Positions 44,620 to 54,844 of a stretch of 64,000 nucleotides of DNA are shown here, one piece after another. The position numbers and the translations under genes were made by a program. Source of the DNA: Halichoerus grypus (lineage: Eukaryota; Chordata; Mammalia; Carnivora; Phocidae). Position 1 is the first letter of the stretch, and every line of letters begins with the position of its first letter. The stretch spans positions 14,646,919 to 14,710,918 of the forward strand of contig NC_135724.1 of NCBI RefSeq assembly GCF_964656455.1, in the 5' to 3' direction. The notes under the pieces are model-generated. The model was not told the DNA's origin, did no database searches, and worked only from the letters and a program-made list of their open reading frames with translations.

Positions 44620-44960
44620 TTAATGGTAACTGTTGAATACTTACTAAGTGCAGGACACTGTGCTGAGTACTTTTCATTAATTAACTCAATCATTCATTCC
44701 ATTTTATTCACTGATTCATTCCCTCATTCATGCATTCAACTTTGAGTGCCTACTATGTGCCAGGTCCTGTTACTTTATTTATTTATTTATTTTATTCCTC
44801 ACAGTAACCTTAGGATGTAGGTACAGATGTGTATTCCTCATTTCCAGCAAAGGAAACAGTCTTAGAGAGATTAAGTAAAATGTCCCGAAGTCAGGAAGCT
44901 ATGTAGTGTGTAAGTCAGGATTTAAACCCAACAGGCTGAGCTTTTAACCCCTAGCTGTGC
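44620..44960 (-). repeat. MIR SINE, antisense, with inserted ATTC-rich sequence and (TTTA)n
   Basis: 'gaatacttactaagtgcagg', 'gtgctgagtacttttcatta' begins an antisense MIR 3' end. An 'attcattc' rich segment and a second copy of the 'gagtgcctactatgtgccag' word follow, then a TTTA run (44773-44795) and the rest of MIR ('cctcacagtaaccttaggat', 'gattaagtaaaatgtcccga', 'gtcaggatttaaacccaaca'). It is either a duplicated or a composite element. Confidence 0.8.
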
Positions 44961-44964
44961 AGCC

Positions 44965-45225
44965 TTCCCCACCATCAGGAAGTCTCTAAACATAACACAA
45001 CACAGGAAAAGCCTGATTATAATTTGTTTAGCTGAGACTAGTCTTGGGTGTGAGTAGAGTTAGTAGTTATCCATTGTGGTACAATTTGTAATTCTTGGGA
45101 GAATCCCATGTCCCGTATAGTTTCCACTTAATACCATAGTGCCTGAGTCCAACAAACAAAAATGCTTTCTTTTACATTATTACACTAATGACTTCCAAGA
45201 GTAAATATGGCATCTATCCTCAATT
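44965..45225. other. Unique sequence
   Basis: Short AT-rich stretch without recognisable features. Confidence 0.35.
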
Positions 45226-45234
45226 CAGACTTTC

Positions 45235-45328
45235 TACTAAACTTAAAGCTGCATTTCCAGAAGTTTTCTAGATGTTTCATAGGTGTCTCACATTCAAGGT
45301 GTCTAAAACCAAACTTCATCACTCATTT
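45235..45328 (+). repeat. LINE-2 ORF2-derived fragment
   Basis: 'ttctagatgtttcataggtg', 'tctcacattcaaggtgtcta', 'aaaccaaacttcatcac' resembles the L2 segment 'tggatgtctcacaggcacctcaaactcaacatgtccaaaac'. Confidence 0.5.
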
Positions 45329-45329
45329 G

Positions 45330-46102
45330 TAAATGCAAATCAAAACAGTGAGATAGCTAGCACTTCAGCCTACCAGGATGTCTAGAATAAAAAAGACAGA
45401 CAATAACAAGTGTTGGTGAGGATATGGAGAAATTAGAACCCCCCGTACATTGCTGGGGGATGGAAAATGCTGCAGCTACTTCGGAAATGAGTATGGCATT
45501 TCCAAAAAAGGTTAAATGTAGCGTTGTCCTATACCCCAACAATTCCACTCCTAGGCATAGTCTCAAGAGAATTTAAAACCTATGTCCACACAAAAACCTG
45601 TGCATGAATGTTCATGTTCATAACAGTATTATTCATAATAGCCAAAAGGTGGAAACAGCTCAACTGTTGGTCAGCTGATGGTAGAGAAAAAATGTGATAC
45701 ATCCATACAATGGAATGTGACTCAGCAGTAAGATGGTATGAAGTACTAATATAGGCTACAACATGGGTGAACCTTGAAAACATTATGCTAAGAGACACAC
45801 AAAGGACTGCATATTGTATGATTCCATTTATATAAAGTGTCCAGAATAGGCAAGTCTATAGATACAGAAGGTAGGTTAGCAGTTGCTTAGGGCTGGTGTA
45901 GGAGGTGCGTGGGAATGGGGAATGTTGGCTAATGTGTACGGGATTTCTTTGGGAGGTGTTTAAAATGTCCTAAAATTCACTGTGGTGATGGTTGCACAGC
46001 TCTGTGAATATGCTAAAAAGCACTGAACTGTGTACTTTAAATGGGTGAATTATATGGTATGTGAATATATCTCAATAAAGCTGTTACATAGATCTTAAAA
46101 AA
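45330..46102 (+). repeat. 5'-truncated old LINE-1, ORF2 end and 3' UTR
   Basis: 'gcaaatcaaaacagtgagat', 'gttggtgaggatatggagaa', 'ccaacaattccactcctagg', 'cataatagccaaaaggtgga', 'acatccatacaatggaatgt', 'gattccatttatataaagtg', 'actgaactgtgtactttaaa' and 'gtgaatatatctcaataaag' follow ORF2's end and the 3' UTR in order. Frames are broken; no protein is encoded. Confidence 0.92.
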
Positions 46103-46104
46103 CT

Positions 46105-46555
46105 GACCTTTTCCCACCTATCCCCCAATGTAGGATAATAGTATCCTTGCTGCTTTCCCTGGCTCTACGGTGGATTCTTTGCAAGGGCCAGTTTCCTGTT
46201 CATACTTGTCCACCTGCATCCAGCATCATACCTCAACCATATTTGACCCACTTTACGTGGTGAATTATCCTGGGGAGGGCAGTGGCATTTTCCTGCCTGC
46301 CAAGGAGAACCTGGACAGAAGGAGACCCCTGGGAACCTGGGAGAAATGGGAACGTTGAAAGGAGGAAAAAGAGCGGGGTTTGGACTAACGGGGGGCACTG
46401 AAGGCATCACGCCCACATCACAGTTTTGTCTGTGACTGGCCGGGGTGTGGTAGCACACGAGAGGCAGGACGGTATCTCGGGCAGAATGATAGCTTTGCTC
46501 GAGGTCCCAGAGATAGTAAATGATGAGGCTGGGCTCCGAACCCAGCTGGGGGATT
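46105..46555. other. Unique sequence
   Basis: Moderately GC-rich; open frames of 97 (minus) and 62 (plus) codons overlap with no recognised domain. Confidence 0.35.
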
Positions 46556-46559
46556 TGAA

Positions 46560-46695
46560 TAATTATCTGTCCTCTGTGAGTCTCTCAATTTCCTGATCTG
46601 TAGAAAAAAGATAGTAACACTTCTAAGAATTGTGAAAATATAATGAGAATGTATATAAAGTTGTCTAATATGGTGAGAGAGTGCTTCGTTGTTGT
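46560..46695 (+). repeat. MIR SINE fragment
   Basis: 'ctctgtgagtctctcaattt', 'cctgatctgtagaaaaaaga', 'tagtaacacttctaagaatt', 'aatgagaatgtatataaag' follow the middle and 3' half of sense MIR. Confidence 0.75.
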
Positions 46696-46699
46696 TTTT

Positions 46700-47090
46700 A
46701 TATTACTGTTTTGACTTTTAGTCCTGTCCTCAGCCCCTATCTCAGTAAAGGGGTAAACATAGGACCTCAGTTGTGTTTTCTTTCTCAGTCCTTATTGTGG
46801 ACACCTAAGAGAAAGTATTAGTGAAAGAACTGTGGAATTATACAAACACTGGGATGAATTCAGTAACTGTTTACTTTATGGGTCAAAATGGCCTCATATG
46901 TCATGATTTTCATTTGTGTTACATTAATCCTTTTCATCAGTCTTAGCTCAGTAACTAGTGAACTGCAGGAAGAAATGGCATGACACTGAAGACTGAGAAG
47001 GCAGGGTCTGATCCTGGGGCTTGGGCTGCCCAGCGATCGTCCACAGACAGCGCCAGGCCAAGTCCTGCAGCAGAGACAAGTGGCCGAGGG
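46700..47090. other. Unique sequence
   Basis: No gene or repeat recognised. Confidence 0.35.
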
Positions 47091-47094
47091 TGGG

Positions 47095-47290
47095 GCTTTC
47101 GTGCCAGTCTGCCACCTGCTTGCTGTGTGGGCCCTTGGTCGGTGATGTAACTTCTCCAGGCCTCAGTTTCCCTGTGTGTGAGACCCAGGTCATCATAATA
47201 GCTCCCTCACGGGTGTCTGGGGGATGAAGTGAGGACAGCGTGTGAACCACTTTGAACAGGGTCTGGTGCTTAGTAAGCCCTTCAGAGATG
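47095..47290 (+). repeat. MIR SINE
   Basis: 'cctcagtttccctgtgtgtg', 'catcataatagctccctcac', 'gggggatgaagtgaggacag', 'ctttgaacagggtctggtgc' and 'ttagtaagcccttcagag' run to the end of MIR. The 116-codon minus-strand frame here is its shadow. Confidence 0.88.
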
Positions 47291-47299
47291 TGCTTCATG

Positions 47300-48320
47300 C
47301 TGAGGGATCCTTTGAAGACCCTTTCTCCACATGACTTGTAACTGAATATAGAGTTTCATACCATATTTTATAGCAATTTACCTTCAAATCCCAGTTCACC
47401 AGGTCTTTATCATTGCCTAGAACACCAGGGACTCTGTTAGCTGTCGCTGTTGGGGACTTCTTCTAACAGATGAAATGGACCAGTTAACTGATAGGAGGAT
47501 TTATATCATCAAGGCTCCTTTAATTGATTCATACACTTTTTTAATATATAGAATGCAATATGAAAAATATGTTCAGAAACATACAGACTACTTATGAAAT
47601 GTATTGTATGTCGTAGTGCAGAGGGCTGTTACTATTATGTTGGAACCCTGAAAGAATACACATACATATCTGTGTCCCCAAATAATTAGCCTGCCCAGAC
47701 TTTTCTCTAAGGAAAATCTAGTCAAAGACTGAGGAACTCAATACCTTCTCTTTGTGTTGTATTGATTCCACTCCTGAATTTGTTTCCAAGGTTCCATTTT
47801 CTAAGAGTAACCAGAAATTACATTTGTCTACTGTTTTCTGGTTTCTTATTTCTCAATTATGAGTTTCTGGTTTCTTATTTCTCAATTATGAGAAATAGGC
47901 TGAACCCCCGCTCTTGGACAACACAAACAAAAACAGCAAGGGCAACAAAAAACCACACTTTCCCAGACAGAACAGCAAAAGCAGAAGAGACAGTTGTTCA
48001 AATCAAATTACAAAGACCACCTTAAATTCTTACTTTGGTGATCGATACTAGCTCCGGTTGTTCTTTGGAGCTCATTTGGCCTCTAGCTCAGTCCTGGCCC
48101 TGAAGGTGCATCTGGTTTGGAAGGGCTGTTGCTCACAAGAGCAGGAGGCTACTAAGGACACCGCTGACCCCGCCTTTCTACCCTGTGAAGTGGCTCTGTT
48201 TTCCTGTGAGACGGAAGTGAGAGAAAGGTGATAATTCATGGGGAAATGATAATCCTCCGGGAGTTTCTAAAGTAGTGGTACTATATCCTGTCCAATCATT
48301 ATTTTTTAACATACAGTTTT
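47300..48320. other. Unique sequence containing a perfect 29-base tandem duplication
   Basis: No interspersed repeat is recognised. The unit at 47835-47863 is repeated exactly at 47864-47892. An 87-codon plus-strand frame (47762-48025) crosses the duplication and has no recognisable domain. Confidence 0.4.
47835..47892. repeat. Two-copy perfect tandem repeat, 29-base unit
   Basis: The unit begins 'tttctggtttcttatttctc' and ends 'aattatgag'; both copies are identical base for base and adjoin without a spacer. Unlike the microsatellites nearby, this unit is not low complexity. Confidence 0.95.
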
Positions 48321-48335
48321 CCTCATTATATTTCA

Positions 48336-48546
48336 TTTATTTATTTGTTTTAGAGAGAGAGAACACACATGCGAGCATGAGCGGTGGGGAGGGCTGGAGG
48401 GAGAGGGAGAAGGAGAATCTCAAGCAGATTCCCCGCTGAGCTGAGCACAGAGCCCAGTGCAGGACTCGATCTCTTGACCCTGAGATCATGACCTGAGCCA
48501 AAATCAAGAGTCGGGCACTCAACTGACTGAGCCACCCAGGCATCTC
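48336..48546 (-). repeat. SINEC SINE with 15-base target-site duplication
   Basis: Antisense SINEC: 'gatctcttgaccctgagatc', 'atgacctgagccaaaatcaa', 'gactgagccacccaggcat'. The duplication 'cctcattatatttca' is at 48321-48335 and 48547-48561. The 'aaaatcaagagtcggg' block marks an older subfamily. Confidence 0.95.
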
Positions 48547-48721
48547 CCTCATTATATTTCAAAATAAAAATGCAGCACAAAAAAATAAATACGCAAAATG
48601 AGAATGTAGACCTATATTTAGTCACAAATTTCCATATTTTGTTGAGCAAAACACCAGGGTACCAAATTTGGAATGTTGGTATGATCTCATGTTTGACAAA
48701 ACATGTATTATTAGTAAAACC

Positions 48722-48965
48722 TACCATTTATTCAGTACCTGTTCTATTTTTGGCACTGTTTTAAGTGATTTACATATATTGTCTTGTTTTCTCCTGACAT
48801 TAATAATAATATGATGTATTTTAATAATAAATAATACACCATTTATCCTCATTTTACAGATGTGAAAACTGAGGCTTAGGTTAAGTAAGTTACTCAATCA
48901 CATGGCCAGTACGTGTGAGAGTCGGGAAGATCCTGACTTCAGCAGCGCTTTGCACAGTGGTATAT
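48722..48965 (-). repeat. MIR SINE, antisense
   Basis: 'ttattcagtacctgttctat', 'gcactgttttaagtgattta', 'ttttacagatgtgaaaactg', 'gttaagtaagttactcaatc', 'cagtacgtgtgagagtcggg' follow antisense MIR over nearly its whole length, with an AT-rich 'taataataa' expansion in the middle. Confidence 0.88.
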
Positions 48966-48969
48966 ACTG

Positions 48970-49145
48970 CCCCTAACAGATATATAGAGAGATACATAAA
49001 AATGTTAGTAATTGTTATCTATGGATGTGGAGTTTTTTTTTCTTTTAGCTTATTTGTATTTTCTCATTTTCTTCAGTGAGCTTATTTGCCTAATAAATAA
49101 AAGGGGGAAGAAATTGAACCATTAAACAACTTCCTTTTTGTCAAA
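48970..49145. other. Unique sequence
   Basis: Nothing recognised. Confidence 0.35.
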
Positions 49146-49148
49146 ACA

Positions 49149-49285
49149 AAAGGAGATAGAGGGAGAAAGGAAAGAAGGGAAAGTAACAGAAAGTAAGGTA
49201 AAAAAAGAAAGGAAGAAAAATGGAAGGGAGAGGAAGGCAGAAGGGGGAATAAAGGAAGGAAGGAAGGAAGAATGAGAGGGCAGGA
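49149..49285. repeat. Polypurine tract with (GGAA)n
   Basis: About 130 bases on the plus strand are almost entirely A and G, ending in four to five perfect GGAA units at 49253-49270. The minus-strand frames full of Pro, Ser, Phe and Leu (49082-49345) are translations of the complementary pyrimidine strand and not a protein. Confidence 0.85.
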
Positions 49286-49289
49286 TGTC

Positions 49290-49860
49290 TTCCTAAGGTG
49301 GCCGGAAGGGGGACTAGATGGGTGTCCACAGCTCTGTACCATCATGCCTCATTTTGGGCATGGCATTGAATGCAGTCCAGCTCAGAGGACAGGAGCGGAG
49401 GAAACTGTCCTTCAGAACACAAGAGTGTGGGAAAGGGACCTGCACGCATTTAGAACTCTGTTCTTGCCAGTGTGGAAAGTTAGGTATTGCAGTACGAAAA
49501 TGAGTTGTAATTAATATTGAGATCTTACCTTCTATAAAGTGTAGTTGAAGCAGACACTATTAGCTACCAAAAAACTTGCCCCATTTAATTGTCAAGGTAT
49601 ATTTTGGGCACCAGCCGCGGAAGGGGGCAGAGTAAAGATTAGCAGCTGGAGTGGTAGCAGTTCAGTGGGAGAATACAAACAACGTGAGGGCAGCAGTGGG
49701 ACATAGGAGGGTGACCATACAATTTATCTTTCGAAGTTAAAAGGGTTCCTATTAATCATTAGCTGGGACAGCAGACATAATTTAGACCTGTCCCTGACAA
49801 TCTGGGAAGTTTGATCACCCTAGAGAGGCCAGATAAATCAGAAGAATCAAGAAGCTACAA
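49290..49860. other. Unique sequence
   Basis: Overlapping plus-strand frames (61 and 80 codons) show no domain. No repeat recognised. Confidence 0.35.
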
Positions 49861-49864
49861 AAAC

Positions 49865-50050
49865 CAGATAAAAGACATGAATATGAAAAGCAAAGACAAA
49901 CATTTTTGCAAGGCCAGCCTCATTAATAATCAAAGAAATTAAAATGACAACAACAAAAATGTTTCCTTTCACTTTTCAAAATCGCAAAAATCATTTAAAA
50001 AATAATAGAGCTACTATTTATTGAACTCCATGTACTTTCTACACCTTTTA
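49865..50050 (+). repeat. LINE-1 ORF2 fragment followed by MIR-like end
   Basis: 'ccagataaaagacatgaata', 'cattaataatcaaagaaatt' and 'aaaatgacaacaac' correspond to the part of LINE-1 ORF2 that reads '...cactaatcatcagagaaatgcaaatcaaaac'. At the right, 'gctactatttattgaactcc' recalls an antisense MIR or L2 end. Confidence 0.55.
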
Positions 50051-50054
50051 AAAA

Positions 50055-51245
50055 AATTTAATAAAGTTTTTTATTTTAAAATAGGTTTATATTTATAGAA
50101 AAGTTGCAAGACTGTTACAGGAAGTTCTCATATACCCTATATTCAGTTTCCTTTTACATGACTGTGGAACATTTGTCACAGCTAATGAACCAATATTAAT
50201 ACATTATTTTTAACTGAAGTCCATACTTTATTTGGGTTTCCTTAGTTTATACCTAATGTCCTTTTCCCATTCATTTCCCATTACATTTAGTTAGCATGTC
50301 TCCTTAGTTTCTCACACTTCATTGTTTTTGATGACCCTGACAATTTTGAGTCCTGGTCAGGTATTTTGTAGAATGTTCTTCAATTTGGGTTTGTCTGGTG
50401 TTTTCCTTATGGTTAGACAAGAGTTATGGGTTTTTGGGAAGAAGACCACAGAGGTAAAGTACCATTCTCATTGCATCATATCCAGGATACGTACGATCAA
50501 CATGGCTCATCACTGTTGATGTCAACCTTGGTCAGCTGGTAGTATTCTCAGGTTTCTCCACTGTAAATAACTCTTTTCTTCCCCTTTCCATGTTCTACTA
50601 TTTGGAAGGAAGTTACTGTGCAGCCCACATTGAAGGAGTGGGGAGTTACGTTCCACCTTGTTGAGGGCGGTGTATCTACATAATTATTTGGAATTCTTCT
50701 GCACAGAGAGCTGTCTCTTCTCCATTATTTATTTATTTAATCATTGATTTATATTAGTATGGACTTATGGATATTCATGGTATCTTTGGGTTATAATCCA
50801 ATATTTATTTTGTCAGTCAAATTGTCCCAGCTTTCTTTCAGGTTGGCTCCTATGACTCTCCGGCAGGCTCCCATCATTTGTTTTTTAGCACGCGCTTACT
50901 TTCTGGTGCTGTTAAGATGCTCCATGCTTTTCTTGTATATTTAATGCCCCAGTCCCAGAATCAGCCATTTTCTCAAGAAGCCCTGGTTCCTTTTCCTGGA
51001 GAATGGTATTAGAAACCAAGATCTGGGCCCTAGGTGTACTTGTTGCTACTGGGTGTTGTTACTTCTACGCCCTCTTAGCGGACAGTGTTATGAAATATGT
51101 ACCTATAGTACCACATATGTACCTATATATCGATATTATTTTTCTGTCTATATCCATGTCTGTAGTAAGCTAAACATGAGCTCATACTTAGGACTGATTC
51201 TCACCCAGTACTGCATGGTTCATTCTAGCTTCTCACTTCGCTTAT
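50055..51245 (-). repeat. Old LINE-1 3' UTR, antisense, long copy
   Basis: A T-rich left end (the element's A tail) is followed by 'atttatagaaaagttgcaag', 'gaaccaatattaatacatta', 'ctaatgtccttttcccattc', 'caggtattttgtagaatgtt', 'tttttgggaagaagaccaca', 'ctacataattatttggaatt', 'ctcatacttaggactgattc'. Nearly 1.2 kb of one ancient LINE-1 tail survives. The short open frames here are incidental. Confidence 0.75.
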
Positions 51246-51339
51246 CTGAAACCTGTCAGTCCAACAACAGTGAGAGACTTCCACCACCCACCATACATTT
51301 CCTTATACTCAGTTTAGGTGAGAGTGCCAGAAAATTGGC

Positions 51340-51420
51340 ACTATTGGTGCTATTGGTGGGAATGTTGGTACATCCTTTGTGGAAGGCACTTAGGTAGAAT
51401 ATGTCAAAAACCTTAAAAGT
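51340..51420 (+). repeat. Old LINE-1 3' fragment
   Basis: 'ctattggtgggaatgttggt', 'acatcctttgtggaaggcac' match the LINE-1 ORF2 end 'ttgctggtgggaatgtaaattggtacaacctttttggaaagcaa'. A SINEC interrupts it at 51421. Confidence 0.6.
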
Positions 51421-51622
51421 GGGCCGCCTAGGTGGCTCATTCATTAAGCATCTGCCTTCAGCTCAGGTCATGATCCCAGGGTCCTGGGATCAAGTCCCGC
51501 ATCGGGCTCCCTGTTCCACTAGAAGCCTGCTTCTCCCTCTCCCACTCCCCCTGCTTGTGTTCCTGCTCTCTCTCTCTCTCTGTCAAATAAATAAATAAAA
51601 TCTTTAAAAAAAAAACCAAAAC
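51421..51622 (+). repeat. SINEC SINE with 11-base target-site duplication
   Basis: 'gggccgcctaggtggctcat', 'cttcagctcaggtcatgatc', 'gcatcgggctccctgttcca', 'ctcccactccccctgcttgt' and an A-rich tail 'aaataaataaataaaatct'. The duplication 'accttaaaagt' is at 51410-51420 and 51623-51633. Confidence 0.96.
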
Positions 51623-51639
51623 ACCTTAAAAGTATCAGC

Positions 51640-52435
51640 TGGTCGAAGGTCAGAGGATCAGTTCAGTCTCTAATCAAGAGGGACAAAGGCAAGGAAAGTA
51701 GGAGCCCTTTGAACTAAGGCCTGAGTTCTGGACAAGGGAAATGAGGTAAGCACAATGGAAGAAGAGGAGAAGTTAGGAGACTTGAGATATTGAGATGGAA
51801 AGCGTCAGCCTTGATGGCATTCCTCTTTGGTGATGGGAAGTGGAACTCTAGACCCTATAGCAGGGCCTCAATATTAAGTGCAGGAGACTCTAGAGGCCAT
51901 CGGTTGCTGAGCTGTCACTTACTTATACGCAACACACAAGACGTCATCACACCAGAACACCAGAAACAAAGCACATGCTCAGCAATTGCTTGTAAATCAA
52001 TGGAAGGTATCTAACCTAAAGCAGGCACCTGTGTTAGGTGCTTTATTCAGGTTGAATTTTAACCTCTAGTGAAATCGAGTTTTTGTAGAGAAGGGGGATA
52101 CCTGGACAGCTTTGCAAAATTTGCCTTTCACAACCACAGAGCTGGAGTTTAGAGACCATCAGTCTAGGACTGCATGGTCGATGGACCGATCCTGTGTCAT
52201 GGACTGTTCATTGGTTTGCAATAAGTACAGCGATGGAAAGCACTTAGAAACTTTTATGGTATTTGACATTACAGAAACATCTAGTCCTGGGATCATTTTT
52301 CTAGTACTTCCTATTTGTAACAGTATTTCAATAGTATTGGTTTATGAAGGGTTGGAAATGAAAGAAACAGAACGGTCTGTCTTTTTTCCCCTCTCAAATT
52401 ACTCATTTATAGTTTGGTTCTCTACCTTTTCAGAG
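51640..52435. other. Unique sequence
   Basis: The 140-codon plus-strand frame at 52112-52534 runs into a MIR and has no recognisable domain, so I do not call it a gene. A short antisense MIR-like piece may lie near 52020-52062. Confidence 0.4.
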
Positions 52436-52439
52436 AAGA

Positions 52440-52710
52440 AAGGTGGTATAAACATGGGCCCCGGAGGTAGGGTACCCAGGTGGGAATCTGGTTCTTCTGC
52501 TGTCTGGATGGTGGACCTTGGGCAAATTACTTAATCTCTGTTCCTCAGTTTCCGCTTCTGTAAAAATGGGCTACGATGATGACAGAATTTTTTGTAACTA
52601 TGTCCTGAGGTGGTTGTGATAACAGAGTCCACACATGTAAAGCAGATAGAACAGGGCCTGCCATGTAGTGAATGTTGCACAATTACTAGCCACTGTTATC
52701 TTTATAGATG
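52440..52710 (+). repeat. MIR SINE, nearly full length
   Basis: 'ggtacccaggtgggaatctg', 'gaccttgggcaaattactta', 'atctctgttcctcagtttcc', 'gcttctgtaaaaatgggcta', 'gatagaacagggcctgccat' and 'tactagccactgttatc' run along the whole sense MIR. Confidence 0.93.
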
Positions 52711-52714
52711 AAAA

Positions 52715-53580
52715 GCAGACCCAGAGAAGTGGTGAGAGGGGCTTGTGGTTACAAGGCTACTCAGAGAGAGACCTGGATCCCCAGACATACCAACAGATTC
52801 TGTGTTCTCATTTTTCTCTTAATCGCAAATCTCTCCCTACCAGCAATGATCATACTCTCTGAATTCTTGCATGCTCATCTCCCACTCTGCTCTGACCCCT
52901 CATTTACTCTGTGCCCTCCTCACACTGTTCACTGTAAAACACGTCTCTGTCATTGTGGTCTCAGTTGGGTCCCTGCCTCCCTGACCACGATGGAATCACT
53001 GCTTTCCTGTGTTCTGGGGCTTTCGTTTCTCTACTGGAGTCATCACAGGGATTACCTGGGCTGACTGATGTCCCGACAGAGCAGCAACTCTGCTGCTTAA
53101 CAACAATGAGGACGTGTCACAGGATGACTGCAGCAGAGATGAGTGGTGACTGCAAATGTTTATGAAAATGATGACTGATTTTCCTGCAAAGAAAAATGAA
53201 TCACACAATATGCTGCTGATGCAGGCCATTAAGTCAGTCCTTGTGGGACAAGCAATATTGACCTGTCGTGGAAAGAACAGTGGGCGACAATGGACAAGAT
53301 GTTTTAATTCTCATCAGACCCTGCCCATATGAAGGAACTGATTTACTACAAGACTGGAGTTAGTCTTACTTATGTTTTGTAAAACATAAACAAGCAAATA
53401 AAAAAAATATGCTCCCTTGCCTGTCTGCTAGGCCTCCTAAAAAATTCTTTATTTTGAGACGATAAAGAGCACCATTCTCCTCATATAATGCCTCTCCTCC
53501 CTCAAGGCTTTAAAAAATCATTTTTGAACCCTTTCTAAATTTTATGTCCTTGGACTGCTTATATGCCATACTGTATTTCT
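52715..53580. other. Unique sequence
   Basis: Overlapping plus-strand frames of 64-118 codons at 52668-53165, without a domain, are likely chance. Parts near 52870-52930 are pyrimidine-rich and could be decayed L2, but I cannot support it. Confidence 0.35.
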
Positions 53581-53589
53581 TAAAAAATG

Positions 53590-53785
53590 ATTTAGTGAGG
53601 ATTTATTGTGTGCTGGGCCCTTTTCTAAGAGCTTTATGTATGTTAACTCATTTGATCCTCACAGCCACCCTGGGAAATACATTCTCTTTATCCCCTTTCT
53701 AAGTTGGGGCACAGAGAGACGCAGGGACTGGCAGGGTGAATGTGCTCCTGGCAGGTGTCTGCTGGGGTCACCCGCTCACCACTGC
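53590..53785 (-). repeat. MIR SINE, antisense
   Basis: 'gatttattgtgtgctgggcc', 'cttttctaagagctttatgt', 'aactcatttgatcctcacag', 'ccaccctgggaaatacattc' and 'ggcacagagagacgcaggga' follow antisense MIR. The 124-codon frame 53606-53980 starts in it. Confidence 0.85.
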
Positions 53786-53789
53786 ATGA

Positions 53790-54280
53790 GGAGCAGTGAG
53801 GGAGATGCCATTCCTGCCTCCGCCCCTCAGCCGCCCCTCATGCCCCTTCTCCCTCATTCTGTCTCTTTCCGACCTTTCCCCTTACCTGAGAGCATAGCAT
53901 TCTACTTTCTGTCCTGTGGGGCAGTGACTGGGTCGTCACTGGAAGTTCCCGCCACTTCCTGTCCATCTTCCTCTGCTTGAGAACAGATCTGAATAATGAA
54001 GTTGGGGAAATTGTAAATACAGACCCTACAGTCTGATGTAAGCATCCCTAGGACCTTGGCTTTCTCCTCAGAAATACAGTCCTTAGATTTGTTTTGTTTT
54101 TTCAGTAACATGTTTTTAGGAGGGAGGGAGAGAGAGAAAGAGAAAGGGACTGTGGAGTAATGGGAGATATTTTAGAAGCTCTGGAATCTAATTGTTAATC
54201 CTATCATTGATTAGCTTCTCATTGCTTGAACAGAAATTGGGGTGAGAATATTGAGGAATTCCCCAAAATGGTTTGTGACC
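53790..54280. other. Unique sequence
   Basis: Pyrimidine-rich to 53960, then AT-rich with a short purine run at 54118-54150. No gene recognised. Confidence 0.35.
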
Positions 54281-54295
54281 AAGGGCCAGATTCTT

Positions 54296-54516
54296 TTTTT
54301 TTTTTTAAGATTTATTTATTTATTTGAGAGAGAGCTAGCAAGCAAGTGAGCATGAGCAAGGGGGGTGGGGGGCTGAGGGAAGGGGAGAGAGAATCCAAAG
54401 CAGACTCCGTGCTGAGTGGAGCCTGACGCTGGGCTTGATCTCACAACCCTGATATTGTGACCTGAGCTGAAACCAAGAGTCAGATGCTTAATCTACTGTG
54501 CCACCCAGACACCCCC
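54296..54516 (-). repeat. SINEC SINE, older, with 15-base target-site duplication
   Basis: Antisense SINEC with 'gagcctgacgctgggcttga', 'gacctgagctgaaaccaaga', 'gtgccacccagacaccccc'. The duplication 'aagggccagattctt' is at 54281-54295 and 54517-54531. Confidence 0.95.
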
Positions 54517-54620
54517 AAGGGCCAGATTCTTATACCATTTCTTTTACTGTTAGAAAGCAAAAATACTAAAGGAAGAAGAAATATGTGATTTAAAATTACA
54601 TAAGCAGCAAGTAGGTTCTT

Positions 54621-54822
54621 TTTTTTTTTTTTTAAAGATTTTATTTATTTATTTGAGACAGAGAGAATGAGAGAGAGAGAGCACATGAGAGGGGGGAGGG
54701 TCAGAGGGAGAAGCAGGCTCCCTGCCGAGCAGGGAGCCCGATGCGGCACTCGATCCAGGGACTCCAGGATCATGACCTGAGCCGAAGGCAGTCGCTTAAC
54801 CAACTGAGCCACCCAGGCGCCC
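54621..54822 (-). repeat. SINEC SINE, young subfamily, 18-base target-site duplication
   Basis: Antisense SINEC with 'gcactcgatccagggactcc', 'aggatcatgacctgagccga', 'aggcagtcgcttaaccaact'. The duplication 'agcagcaagtaggttctt' is at 54603-54620 and 54823-54840. It is very similar to the copy at 28688 and is among the youngest elements of the window. Confidence 0.97.
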
Positions 54823-54844
54823 AGCAGCAAGTAGGTTCTTATAT

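Noticed and set aside
47762..48025. Internal repeat in a small frame, suggesting a repeat protein
   Set aside because: The 29-base unit is not a multiple of three, so the frame shifts between copies and the peptide repeat is not maintained.
49082..49345. A Pro/Leu/Phe/Ser-rich minus-strand frame resembling a membrane protein
   Set aside because: It is the pyrimidine strand of a polypurine tract; composition explains the peptide.
52112..52534. A 140-codon plus-strand open frame
   Set aside because: Its 3' part is translated from a sense MIR and the 5' part shows no domain.
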